Positions 1 through 7,100 of a DNA stretch of 49,833 nucleotides are shown here, one piece after another. Every line of letters starts with the position of its first letter. The stretch's first letter is position 1. This DNA comes from Sphingomonadaceae bacterium PASS1. GTDB taxonomy: Bacteria; Pseudomonadota; Alphaproteobacteria; Sphingomonadales; Sphingomonadaceae. The notes beneath the pieces were generated by a model. The model did not search any database, had not been told where the DNA came from, and saw nothing but the letters and a program-made list of their open reading frames with translations. The position numbers and the translations under genes were made by a program. The stretch covers positions 1 through 49,833 of the forward strand of contig NKIR01000016.1 of NCBI GenBank assembly GCA_002255985.1. The letters are read 5' to 3'.

Positions 1-1
1 T

Positions 2-181
2 CCTGAACTCAACCCGGTAGAGAATATCTGGCAGTTCATGCGCGACAACTGGCTATCCAACCGGGTGTTCACTTCCCACGACAATATCGTCGACCTCAGC
101 TGCGAGGCGTGGAACAAACTCATAGATCAGCCTTGGCGCATTATGACCATCGGGCACCGCAAATGGGCCAGTGGGTTATGA
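2..181 (+). pseudogene. IS630-family transposase, C-terminal end (cut by window edge)
   Basis: An open frame runs in from the window edge to a TGA at 179-181 and gives 59 residues. It begins with PELNPVENIWQF, the motif around the third acidic residue (E of NPVE) of the DDE catalytic triad in IS630/Tc1-type transposases. The rest reads like the usual C-terminal tail of this family. Only the end is visible, so whether the transposase is intact upstream cannot be judged. IS630 elements duplicate a TA target; a TA lies at 196-197, fifteen bases past the stop, and could mark the element's end. An IS5-type element starts at 203, so two insertions adjoin. Confidence 0.8.
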
Positions 182-202
182 TCATTGCAGGTTGGTATTA
201 TT

Positions 203-232
203 GAGACCTGTGCGCGGGTAGTGCTGGACGGC
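203..232 (+). repeat. Left terminal inverted repeat of the IS5-type element
   Basis: Thirty bases starting GAGACCTGTGCGCGGG. They are the exact reverse complement of 1313-1342, and ATTATT flanks the repeat on its outer side. Confidence 0.92.
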
Positions 233-281
233 GGGCTGTTTTTCTGATTCTGTGTGCCTTGTCGAGGTGCAGGAGTGCGAG

Positions 282-1214
282 ATGGCATATCGTTCAATTG
301 GTCAGGAGCGGCTTGGATTTACGGTTTCATCGGGGAGTGCGTCATCGCTTGATGATCTTTCCCGTCTGATAGACTGGGACAGGATCGCGGGCATTCTTGG
401 ACAAGTTCATTCAAGTGCAAAAGGCGAACCAGCATGGCCGCCGCTGGCGATGTTCAAAGCGTTGCTGCTTTCGGTGTGGTACGATCTGTCCGACGTAAAG
501 CTCGCCGAAGCGCTCGATGACCGCGCTTCATTTCGAGCCTTTTGTGGCTTTTCAAGAACGGAAGCGACGCCCGAGCGGACAGCGTTCGTTCGCTTTCGCA
601 AGGCGTTGATCGCTCACCAGCTTGACCGGCTGTTGTTCACGACCGTGACGGCGCAGCTCAAGACCAAGGCAATCACGGTCAAGACCGGGACATTGGTGGA
701 TGCCACGATAATTACGTCTGCGAGCCAAGGCGATGATGATGCGCGCTGGGTCAAACACAAGGGTAAGCCTGCTGTGCACGGCTTCAAGGCACATGTCGGC
801 GCCGATGCCGACACAGCGTTAGTCGAAGAAATTGCAATCACGCCCGCCAATATCAACGATGGCCGAGCTGGTCCCGATGCACTGCCCAGCGATCCCGGCG
901 AGGTATTTGCAGATAGCGCCTATCGCGGTAGCCATTTCGGTGATGCTGTTCGTGCAAAGGGCGGAGTACCGCGCATTGTCGCCACGGGCATGTGGGGCCG
1001 CGACGAACAGGCGACGCTGCGAAAGCTCAAGGAATGGAACCAGCCAATCCACCGGGTACGGGGCCGCATCGAAAAGATATTTGGGACATGGAAACGAAGC
1101 TATGGCCTGCGACGAATGCGATGGCGTGGCATCGCCAAAGCCGCCGTTCAAATCCACCTCACCGCAATCGCCTACAATCTCAAAAGAACACTGAGTATCA
1201 TCCAGCAAGTGTGA
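282..1214 (+). CDS. IS5-family transposase
   Basis: The 310-residue DDE transposase moves the surrounding element. An N-terminal helical DNA-binding region contains the PPLAMFKALLLSVWYDLSD stretch typical of IS5 proteins. The catalytic acids can be recognised as D in LVDATI, D in VFADSAYRG and E in RGRIEKIFGTWKR, the Y-x2-R-x3-E-like signature of the family. A GTG at 252 would add ten residues, but the ATG at 282 gives the usual MAYRSIGQ-type start. No frameshift is visible, so it appears functional. It is a stand-alone gene with no programmed frameshift. Confidence 0.92.
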   Translation: MAYRSIGQERLGFTVSSGSASSLDDLSRLIDWDRIAGILGQVHSSAKGEPAWPPLAMFKALLLSVWYDLSDVKLAEALDDRASFRAFCGFSRTEATPERTAFVRFRKALIAHQLDRLLFTTVTAQLKTKAITVKTGTLVDATIITSASQGDDDARWVKHKGKPAVHGFKAHVGADADTALVEEIAITPANINDGRAGPDALPSDPGEVFADSAYRGSHFGDAVRAKGGVPRIVATGMWGRDEQATLRKLKEWNQPIHRVRGRIEKIFGTWKRSYGLRRMRWRGIAKAAVQIHLTAIAYNLKRTLSIIQQV

Positions 1215-1312
1215 TGATAGTGACCTGATTGAAATTGCGGCAGATGAAGTCCTGGTGAGGCGAGGAAAAACTTGCCTACCGCTCACGCCACGCCAAAAAT
1301 AGACGCAAAATT

Positions 1313-1342
1313 GCCGTCCAGCACTACCCGCGCACAGGTCTC
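1313..1342 (-). repeat. Right terminal inverted repeat of the IS5-type element
   Basis: Exact reverse complement of 203-232 over 30 bases, followed directly by ATTATT at 1343-1348. Confidence 0.92.
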
Positions 1343-1348
1343 ATTATT

Positions 1349-1573
1349 ACCTACGACCGCTACCCTGACGGTTATGAATTTTCGGCAGAAGCAGAAGCGC
1401 GAATGCTGGTCACGGAGCAAAATCGCTATGTTGATTTTGAGGAAGCGGACGTTTTTCGGATTTTTGCGCCAAGCATCAGTGCACGAGACAAAATTGCCAA
1501 ATTTTTAAATGAGAATTGGACGGCGCCTCCATGTGTTGAACTGTTTCCCGCGGGTATCTTAGCGGCGCAGTAA
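1349..1573 (+). pseudogene. C-terminal remnant of an unidentified protein, cut by insertion sequences
   Basis: The frame from 1349 to the TAA at 1571-1573 encodes 74 residues beginning TYDRYPDGYEFSAEAEA and ending FPAGILAAQ. The composition is protein-like, with no start codon near its 5' end. The frame remains open backwards through the right IS5 end to a stop at 1256-1258. Joining across the IS5 element, with one ATTATT removed, extends it only to a TGA at 179-181, which is also the IS630 transposase stop. I infer a host gene whose 5' part was removed or displaced by the insertions. I do not recognise the family. Confidence 0.45.
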
Positions 1574-2136
1574 TTTGACGCTTCGCTTTATCCTGTAGAT
1601 GTACGTTGCTATTTCAGGAAATTTGAGAGCTGTGATTGTGGATCTTCGCTGCAGTTAGAACCCGAGGTTCTGCAACAACAATATGTTCAACCCAGATTCC
1701 TTCGATCGGTATTCCGCCTGTGGATGCGCGAACTCGTAAACACGCGTTCTAACACGTTTTTGTTTAGCTGCTTCTTTAGATCTATCCGCAAAAGCTTCTG
1801 TGTCCGCAACCCATCATTCTTTAACTCCGAAGTTTGCAGATCCGTTAAAGGGCGGTTGGGGAATAAAAAGAACCCCGAGATGGTATCTTGGGAGGGCCAT
1901 CTCGGGGTCAGGGGAAAGAAGCTGGCAGAGCCATTTCCTTCGGGTCGCAAGTGGGGTTTAACGGGCGGGAAACGCTGCTTCATTGATCTGCGTCAAAAAA
2001 CACCGGATAAAATGGTTGGTGTAATGATTTAGGGTAGGCCTGTGAGCTGATCCCGCTCCAGCGCGACCAAAAATATTCTCTAACAGGATATACTTGGGCG
2101 TTTCGTAAGTTTGTCATGGCTGCAAGTGTTGGCGTT
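1574..2136. other. Intergenic stretch with no convincing gene
   Basis: These 563 bases are noticeably more AT-rich than the core genes. The longest frames on either strand (about 100 codons) have no recognisable domain and no ribosome-binding site. The only clear structure is the strong hairpin at 1872-1908. The stretch separates the IS-damaged gene remnant from the recombinase gene and is probably degraded accessory DNA. Confidence 0.6.
1866..1908 (-). terminator. Strong hairpin, likely terminator on the minus strand
   Basis: ACCCCGAGATGG (1872-1883) and CCATCTCGGGGT (1897-1908) form a perfect 12-bp stem with a 13-base loop. Read on the minus strand, the stem is followed by TTCTTTTTATT, a U-rich tail. 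The recombinase gene on that strand ends 230 bases before it, so it may end that transcript. Confidence 0.65.
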
Positions 2137-3066
2137 TCAACTCCACACATTATGCTCGGCGAACTCCAGATAGCGCCCAAGCACGTTGATCGACTTCCAT
2201 CCGCCTGCACGCATGATGGCTGCGGTATCAAAGCCTGCACAAAGTAGGTCCTGAGCCGCCCCCACACGCAGTGAGTGACCACTAAAGGCATGTACCTCTT
2301 CCGGTGTGAACCCCGCCGCGGCCGCGGCCTCCTTGATGATCAGTTTCACCTTCGTGGTGCCAAGCGGGCGGTTAATTGGCTTCCCCTGGTAAATCCCGCA
2401 AAAAAGCGGCGCAATATCCGGCCCGCGCCACGCGAGCCACGCGCTGATCAAATCAGCCGAACGTTTCGAGCTGAACGCGATCCGCCCCATGCCGAACGGA
2501 TCGGCCTTGCTGCGGCGGATAAGTACCCGCAGCGTATCATCCTCCCTAAATTCAATATCGCTCGTCTGTAGTGCCACCAATTCAGAGCGGCGCGTCAGCA
2601 GGTCGTAGCCGAGCGATATCATGGCCTGATTGCGCAGGCCCCACGGATTGTCGGGCTGGGCGGCCAAGCATTTGTCGAGATGCCCGCGCGTCATGCCCTT
2701 GGCCTGTTTGGGACGATTGGCCTTCGCGCGGCGAACCCGCCGCAGGGTCAGGTTAATGTCCTCGTCCCACGTCGGGTCGGGGAGCGCTAAGAGCCGGTGC
2801 GCCTTGCGGATGGCGTACAGCCGCCGCCGAACACTCGACGGCGTAAGGAGGTCGGCTTGGTCCTCAAGGAACGCGCACACCGTCTGGGTAGTTGCGGGGA
2901 ACGGGCTGAACGCCTTTCCGACGCACCACTCCTCAAAAATCCTGACATCGGTATAATAGGACTTCATGGTCGCGGGGGCATAGGCGCCCTCAAGGCGCTT
3001 GAATTCTGCGCGCCAATCTGGTGTTGATATGCATCTAGGTAGTACGTATGGCTTCATGTGAGCCAT
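2137..3066 (-). CDS. Tyrosine recombinase (phage-type integrase)
   Basis: This 309-residue site-specific recombinase would cut and rejoin DNA at att or resolution sites. An N-terminal SAM-like core-binding domain (about 20-110) precedes the catalytic domain (about 125-309). The catalytic set is readable: R159 with E162 in LLTRRSELVAL, K187 in RRSKAD, H264-x2-R267 in HSLRVGA, W290 in GGW and the nucleophile Y299 in LGRYLEF. All are present, so it should be active. It is transcribed divergently from a small XRE-type regulator with only 26 bases between start codons. It is the mobility gene of the accessory block at 2.1-5.0 kb. A start at the fourth codon (MKPYVLP) is equally possible. Confidence 0.9.
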   Translation of the reverse strand: MAHMKPYVLPRCISTPDWRAEFKRLEGAYAPATMKSYYTDVRIFEEWCVGKAFSPFPATTQTVCAFLEDQADLLTPSSVRRRLYAIRKAHRLLALPDPTWDEDINLTLRRVRRAKANRPKQAKGMTRGHLDKCLAAQPDNPWGLRNQAMISLGYDLLTRRSELVALQTSDIEFREDDTLRVLIRRSKADPFGMGRIAFSSKRSADLISAWLAWRGPDIAPLFCGIYQGKPINRPLGTTKVKLIIKEAAAAAGFTPEEVHAFSGHSLRVGAAQDLLCAGFDTAAIMRAGGWKSINVLGRYLEFAEHNVWS

Positions 3067-3096
3067 TTGGTATCAAATGAGTCTAATGTCAAATGA
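3064..3096. promoter_or_regulatory. Candidate operator shared by the recombinase and XRE genes
   Basis: CATTTG-GTAT-CAAATG (3064-3079) is a perfect inverted repeat with 6-bp arms. A further half site, GTCAAATGA (3088-3096), repeats ATCAAATGA (3072-3080) sixteen bases downstream. The palindrome contains the recombinase start codon on the minus strand and the extra half site contains the ATG of the XRE-type gene. A protein bound here would block both genes. The XRE-type product is the obvious candidate, which is an inference. Confidence 0.5.
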
Positions 3097-3326
3097 TTTC
3101 AGGTATTCAAATCCGTTGCGCCCGCTCGGCTCTCCGTTGGAGTGTGCAAGAGCTTGCGGGCCGTTCGATGGTAAGCACATCCACGATAAAGCGCATTGAA
3201 GCCCAAGATGGAATCTCGTCGGCTACGTTCGCCAATTTAGCTGCGCTTAAATCGGCATTCGAGAGCGCCGGTATAGAGTTCATCGGCACGCCCGACGATG
3301 GCCCAGGGATCCGCGTCCGCACTTAG
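3093..3326 (+). CDS. Small XRE-type helix-turn-helix regulator
   Basis: A 77-residue protein consisting of a Cro/CI-type HTH. IRCARSALRWSVQELAGRSMVSTSTIKRIE carries the expected pattern of A-R-x2-L-x-W-x3-L-A and S-x2-T-I-x-R-I-E. The short C-terminal tail (FESAGIEFIGTPDDGPGIRVR) matches a common group of small alphaproteobacterial XRE proteins in which this tail follows the HTH. It lies head-to-head with the recombinase gene and its start codon falls inside a repeat of the candidate operator, so it may repress both itself and the recombinase, in the manner of a phage repressor. No other domain is present. Confidence 0.75.
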   Translation: MISGIQIRCARSALRWSVQELAGRSMVSTSTIKRIEAQDGISSATFANLAALKSAFESAGIEFIGTPDDGPGIRVRT

Positions 3327-3349
3327 TCGCGCCACACGCGACCGTAAGC

Positions 3350-3616
3350 TCAGATCTTTGCGATCACATCTCTACTCTTGCGCATCAGCTCGTTGATCTC
3401 TTTGCGCCACGCAATCGCTTTTGCGGTATGGAGCCCGTTCTTAAGCGCATTCTTATTGCCCTTTGGCGCGCCTGAGCCCTTGGCCCCGCCGTGCATGCGG
3501 CACCGCGCCTTGCCCTGTGTTGCCGGCGCCTGACAGGGCGTGCCTGCACGGGTCTTGGCGCCGCAGCGCGCAGCCTGCATCATTGGCCCTAAATTGCGCT
3601 GGTGACGCCCGCTCAC
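3350..3616 (-). CDS. Unknown small protein with Cys/His cluster and HGG motif
   Basis: An 88-residue basic protein. The N-terminal half holds CGAKTRAGTPC, then RCRMHGG, a C-x7-C ... C-x2-H arrangement that could bind zinc. It continues with GSGAPKGNKNALKNG, a glycine/asparagine-rich stretch, and a charged helical tail. Proteins of this HGG-GSGAP-GN-NALK type are frequent in alphaproteobacterial mobile elements and prophage-like islands, but their job is unknown to me. Its GTG start (3616-3614) overlaps the TGA of the upstream gene as GTGA, so the two are probably made together by translational coupling. Confidence 0.65.
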   Translation of the reverse strand: MSGRHQRNLGPMMQAARCGAKTRAGTPCQAPATQGKARCRMHGGAKGSGAPKGNKNALKNGLHTAKAIAWRKEINELMRKSRDVIAKI

Positions 3617-4221
3617 CTAAGCACTTTTCTGCGGGTGGTTTTTTGGAACTCAGCCGCCGGCAGGATAGCATCCGGCTTTTCAAGGGCAGGAGGCGCGTCC
3701 ACAGGCGCTGCCTTGTTCTGTCCGGCGTCAATATTTCCGACGATGGCCTGGCCGCCGCTTGCAACATTCACGTGCCTTACCGTGATATTTTGCTGTCCCT
3801 TACCGCGGTGCTTGTCGAGCGCCGTTAAATGGCGCGTGTAAAGTCCCATCAACCGCTCCGCTTGCGAGAGATATACCTTCTGAGCCTCTAAACGCTGGTC
3901 GGGGATCATGGCCCGCCTGAAGCACTCAACGATCGCGTTATGCGTACCGATCATCTGCACGGCCAGCATACCCTCGATCACGTCTACGACCTTGAAGCTG
4001 TTGAACATATCGGTTGCCTTGACAAGCAACGCATGGCGCTCTGCCTCGCTACTTGTGGTCGCCATCCAGATCATACCCATGATCTCCTGAATTTTTACAC
4101 GCTCAATATCGGCCTTACTGCAGCTTTCGGCCGCTTCAAATTTGGCAAGTTTGTAGGGAGGTAGGCGGCCCTCCAGCGAGGGCTTCTTGACTGCAGGTTT
4201 TTTGGCAGATTTTTTAGGCAT
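3613..4221 (-). CDS. Unknown Lys-rich-headed protein coupled to the HGG-motif gene
   Basis: A 202-residue protein that I do not recognise. The first 17 residues are a Lys/Ala/Pro-rich basic head (MPKKSAKKPAVKKPS). A predicted mainly helical body (about 25-145) follows, rich in Ala, Glu and Met and including AERLMGLYTRHLTALDKHRGKGQQ, and then a Pro/Ala-rich loose tail ending in basic residues. There is no signal peptide or membrane segment. The stop overlaps the start of the Cys/His-cluster gene downstream. By neighbourhood (recombinase, XRE regulator) it is accessory or phage-like; a packaging, DNA-binding or structural role is possible but not shown. Confidence 0.6.
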   Translation of the reverse strand: MPKKSAKKPAVKKPSLEGRLPPYKLAKFEAAESCSKADIERVKIQEIMGMIWMATTSSEAERHALLVKATDMFNSFKVVDVIEGMLAVQMIGTHNAIVECFRRAMIPDQRLEAQKVYLSQAERLMGLYTRHLTALDKHRGKGQQNITVRHVNVASGGQAIVGNIDAGQNKAAPVDAPPALEKPDAILPAAEFQKTTRRKVLR

Positions 4222-4388
4222 AAACGAAGTTTGCCGACATTAAACAACATTCGCAAGCAGCTAAATTCTACTGTGCATGGGGTTGTTATGCATGTTTGTT
4301 AAAAGACCCTCACCCCCTACTGGCAAACTGCCGATAACGCGTGACCCGGTGCTTGGGCCAATACACCTTCACCACCACCAAACAGAAA

Positions 4389-4423
4389 TGTAGCCATTGA
4401 CTACAATGTAGCTTTGAGCTACT
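4389..4423 (+). promoter_or_regulatory. Tandem inverted repeats, candidate toxin-antitoxin operators
   Basis: TGTAG-CCATTGA-CTACA (4389-4405) and TGTAG-CTTTGAG-CTACT (4407-4423) share one architecture, TGTAG-N7-CTAC, and are 18 bases apart, nearly two helix turns. They stand just upstream of the toxin start. Type II antitoxins commonly bind such paired sites to repress their own operon; that this one does so is inferred. Confidence 0.6.
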
Positions 4424-4431
4424 TCAGGCAA

Positions 4432-4683
4432 ATGAGGGCAATCAGCTATACCAGACAGGCACTGAAGGCACTGCGCAGAATGCCAGCCGATACTGCTCAG
4501 CGGATCATAGCCAAGATTGAACAATATGCACAGGAGCCTGAAACACAGGCCAACAATGTTACGGCATTGAAGGGGCGGGAAGGCATCCGTCTTAGAGTTG
4601 GTGATTGGCGAGTTATCATGAACGACGACGGGGTTGTCCTTGCCGTTCTTGAAATTGGTCCTCGTGGCAGCGTGTACGAATGA
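4432..4683 (+). CDS. RelE/ParE-family toxin
   Basis: An 83-residue toxin of the RelE/HigB type, which inhibits growth, usually by cutting mRNA on the ribosome. The fold's signature is visible: ISYTRQALKALRRMP at the N-terminus, VTALKGREGIRLRVGDWRVIM in the middle (the RxRxGDWRV core) and VLAVLEIGPRGSVY at the end (the basic/aromatic tail used for catalysis in many relatives). A TTG at 4414 would add six residues but lies inside the operator repeats, so the ATG at 4432 is preferred. Its stop overlaps the next gene's ATG (ATGA at 4680-4683). Toxin first, antitoxin second is the higBA-type order. Confidence 0.85.
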   Translation: MRAISYTRQALKALRRMPADTAQRIIAKIEQYAQEPETQANNVTALKGREGIRLRVGDWRVIMNDDGVVLAVLEIGPRGSVYE

Positions 4684-5036
4684 TGGAGATGGCAATGGGT
4701 AAAATGATCACGATCCCCCTTGATGAGTACAAGGCGCTAAAGCTGGCTGCTGAAGATTTGGCCGACCTCAGCGCCTATGACCGTGCCATGGCAGCGATTA
4801 CGCGTGGCGATGATGAACTCATCCCTGCCGAATATGCCAAGCGCCTGATTGTCGGTGAAAGCCCCGTTCGTGTGTGGCGAGAATTTCGTGGTCTTACGCA
4901 GATGGCATTGTTCGAAACGTCAGGTGTAAATCGTGTTCAGATTGCTGATATCGAAGCTGGCCGGAAATCTGGTTCGGTTGAAACAATCCGAAAGCTAGCT
5001 GATGCACTTGGAGTGGCAATGGACGATCTGGTGTAA
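4680..5036 (+). CDS. XRE-family antitoxin
   Basis: A 118-residue partner of the RelE-type toxin. The N-terminal part (about 8-60, MITIPLDEYKALKLAAEDLADL onward) is the acidic, helical toxin-binding type. The C-terminal half (about 65-118) is a Cro/CI-type HTH with the sequence VWREFRGLTQMALFETSGVNRVQIADIEAGRK, where Q, V-x-R and I-x-D-I-E-x-G-R are the typical positions. It should neutralise the toxin and bind the tandem repeats upstream. The start codon overlaps the toxin stop. ATG codons at 4680, 4683 (not in frame) and 4689 onward leave the exact start open; the overlap favours 4680. Confidence 0.85.
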   Translation: MMEMAMGKMITIPLDEYKALKLAAEDLADLSAYDRAMAAITRGDDELIPAEYAKRLIVGESPVRVWREFRGLTQMALFETSGVNRVQIADIEAGRKSGSVETIRKLADALGVAMDDLV

Positions 5037-5152
5037 AAGCCGTTTAGCGCAGGTGCAGGCACTCAGCGGGCGCGTGAACAAAAAACTGCATCACGCCAAC
5101 TTCTAAAATGTCCGGAATACCAAGCTTGCACCGCTCACAGCGTGCAAAAAGT

Positions 5153-5227
5153 TGGTGACCCCTACGGGAATCGAACCCGTGTTTCAGCCGTGAAAGGGCC
5201 GCGTCCTAACCGCTAGACGAAGGGGCC
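5153..5227 (-). tRNA. tRNA-Glu (anticodon TTC)
   Basis: Read on the minus strand, GGCCCCT (acceptor 5' arm) pairs with AGGGGTC at the 3' end, followed by the encoded CCA. The D arm GTCTAGCGGTTAGGAC, the anticodon loop CTTTCAC with TTC, and the T loop GGTTCGATTCC are all in place, giving 75 bases including CCA. It lies between the accessory block (ending at 5036) and recJ. tRNA genes are common integration sites, but I could not find a second copy of its 3' end in the window. Confidence 0.96.
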
Positions 5228-5292
5228 AATCGCTTGGCGAGCCGCGCCTTTACGGATTCGTTATGCACTCGTCAAGGCCAAGTTCGCGCAAT

Positions 5293-7059
5293 TCAGTCGG
5301 CGAATGCGATGTCGTCGATGTGAAGCTCGGCTTTTGGCGTTGCGCCCCAATCGTCGATCTTCGCGCGGCCCGCAAACCAGTACCGTCGCCCGCGATCTGC
5401 GTGCAGCATTGTCTGGCCCAAAACGGTCTCGCCCTGACGGAAAGCCATGGCTTTGAACGACTGCCCGTCGTCGCCCGCCACGATCGCGCGCACATGGTCT
5501 TTGCCGACGATATCGCACTTAATGATGCGCAGCGGCCCCGTGACCACGCGTGGCCCCGGCCAGCCCATGCCATAGGGGCCGGCGGATTCCATCGCGTCGA
5601 CAAAAATCGGGTTTAGGCCCCGCGGCGCGACGATGGCGTCGATCAAAAGGGCTTTGGATCCCGATGCGTTGCTAACGTCTGCCGACAGCCGCGCGTCCAA
5701 CCAGTCGGCCAGCGCATCGATTTTGTCACGCGCTACGGTCAGCCCCGCCGCCATGGCGTGGCCGCCGCCGGCTTCAAGCAAGCCAGCCTCACGCGCGGAT
5801 ATGATCGCGGCGCCCAAATCGACCCCCGCAATCGATCGGCCCGACCCCTTGCCGACGCCATGTTCGTCCACGGCAATGACAATGGAAGGCTTTCCAGTTT
5901 TTTCCTTAATCCGGCCCGCGACAATGCCAATGACGCCGGGGTGCCAGCCTTCGCCCGAAAGTAACGCCACCGCGCGGTTGTGCTGCCCCGCCAACATAGC
6001 CTCGGCCTGTTCCTGAACCACCGATTCAATCGCGCGACGTTCTTCGTTTAGCCGATCGAGCTCAAGCGCAATCTCTTGCGCTTCTGCCGCGTCCTCGGTT
6101 GTGAGCAGGCGCACGCCAAGGTCTGACTTGCCCACACGGCCGCCGGCGTTGATGCGTGGGCCCAAGGCAAAGCCAAGGTCGGAGCAAATAGGTGCGCGGG
6201 TCAGGCGGCTCGCCTGAATGAGCGCCGACAGCCCAATGTTGCGGCGCGCGGCCATCACCTTTAGCCCCTGCGCAACGAACGCGCGGTTCAGTCCCCTGAG
6301 CTGCGCCACGTCCGCCACCGTGCCCAGCGCGACCAAATCCAGCAAGTCCATGATCTTTGGTTCTGCGCGGGTTGCGAAATGGCCACGCGTGCGCAGTGTC
6401 CGGATGAGCGCCGCGCCCAACAAGAATGCCACGCCAACCGCGGCCAGATGCCCGTGGGCGGCCGCGTCGTCGGTTTCGTCCAAACGGTTGGGGTTTACGA
6501 GCGCAAAGGCTACCGGAAGCTCACTGGCGCATTTGTGATGGTCGACGACGATGACTTCAAGTCCAGCGGCCTTGGCTTGTGCAAGCGCATCATATGCCAT
6601 TGCACCGCAATCGACGGTCACGATCAGGCGGCTGCCACCTGCGCCAATACGCACAAGGGCTTCACCTGACGGGCCATAACCCTCCATCAACCGGTCGGGG
6701 ATGTAATAACCTGCATCAAGGCCCAGCATACGCAACAGGCGGATAAGCAACGCGGCACTGGTCGCGCCATCGACGTCATAGTCCCCATAGACAGTGATCT
6801 GCTCGCCCGCCTCGACCGCTTGCGCCAATCGCAGCGCCGCATGTTCCATATCCTGGAATATCGATGGGTCAGGCATGAAGTTGCGAATGGTCGGGTTACG
6901 GTGTCGTTCGATATCATCCCTGTCGACGCCGCGGGCCATAAGCAACTGGGTCACCAGATCGTCAGGCTGGAAATCCGGATCACGCCCATCGGTGCCACCG
7001 CCGCGCCAATGCCAGGCTTGCTCAAGAACGGAACTTTTAATGTCGAGTACGGGCTTCAT
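5293..7059 (-). CDS. recJ: Single-stranded-DNA-specific exonuclease RecJ
   Basis: RecJ degrades single-stranded DNA 5' to 3' in recombinational and mismatch repair. The 588-residue length fits the family. The DHH-superfamily motifs are visible: YGDYDVDGATS (91-101, the metal-binding D-x-D), VTVDCG (148-152) and VVDHHKC (171-177, the DHH motif). A DHHA1-type region follows around GEGWHPGVIGIVAGRIKE, and SGGGHAMAAG-like residues (LLEAGGGHAMAAGLT) bind nucleic acid. An OB-type C-terminal domain completes it. The ATG is preceded by GGAAGCGGG. glpX and hom lie upstream on the same strand, separated by plus-strand genes. Confidence 0.96.
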   Translation of the reverse strand: MKPVLDIKSSVLEQAWHWRGGGTDGRDPDFQPDDLVTQLLMARGVDRDDIERHRNPTIRNFMPDPSIFQDMEHAALRLAQAVEAGEQITVYGDYDVDGATSAALLIRLLRMLGLDAGYYIPDRLMEGYGPSGEALVRIGAGGSRLIVTVDCGAMAYDALAQAKAAGLEVIVVDHHKCASELPVAFALVNPNRLDETDDAAAHGHLAAVGVAFLLGAALIRTLRTRGHFATRAEPKIMDLLDLVALGTVADVAQLRGLNRAFVAQGLKVMAARRNIGLSALIQASRLTRAPICSDLGFALGPRINAGGRVGKSDLGVRLLTTEDAAEAQEIALELDRLNEERRAIESVVQEQAEAMLAGQHNRAVALLSGEGWHPGVIGIVAGRIKEKTGKPSIVIAVDEHGVGKGSGRSIAGVDLGAAIISAREAGLLEAGGGHAMAAGLTVARDKIDALADWLDARLSADVSNASGSKALLIDAIVAPRGLNPIFVDAMESAGPYGMGWPGPRVVTGPLRIIKCDIVGKDHVRAIVAGDDGQSFKAMAFRQGETVLGQTMLHADRGRRYWFAGRAKIDDWGATPKAELHIDDIAFAD

Positions 7060-7100
7060 CCCGCTTCCCTATGTCGCACCAGCGGTGCTAGCAAGCATCG

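Larger units (their letters stand above)
203..1342 (+). mobile_element. Complete IS5-family insertion sequence, 1140 bp
   Basis: The left end 203-232 (GAGACCTGTGCGCGGG...) and the right end 1313-1342 are perfect 30-bp inverted repeats. The hexamer ATTATT stands directly outside both ends (197-202 and 1343-1348), so the target duplication lies within or equals it; IS5 relatives usually duplicate 2-4 bp. One transposase gene fills most of the element. Identical ends and an undamaged gene suggest a recent, possibly still active insertion. The element sits between an IS630-type transposase end and a coding remnant. Confidence 0.9.

Noticed and set aside
1621-1830. Minus-strand frame with a protein-like end (…RVRTRVYEFAHPQAEYRSKESGLNILLLQNLGF).
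   Set aside because: No start codon after the upstream stop, no ribosome site and no recognised family; possibly a gene remnant but not supportable.
1687-2032. Overlapping frames of about 100 codons on both strands.
   Set aside because: No ribosome site, unusual composition, and both cross the strong hairpin at 1872-1908.
5124-5150. TTGCAC/GTGCAA hairpin as terminator of tRNA-Glu.
   Set aside because: The arms are short and there is no T run on the tRNA strand after it.
5040-5152. Attachment-site repeat of the tRNA-Glu 3' end.
   Set aside because: I looked for the T-arm/CCA sequence elsewhere in the first 5 kb and found no second copy.
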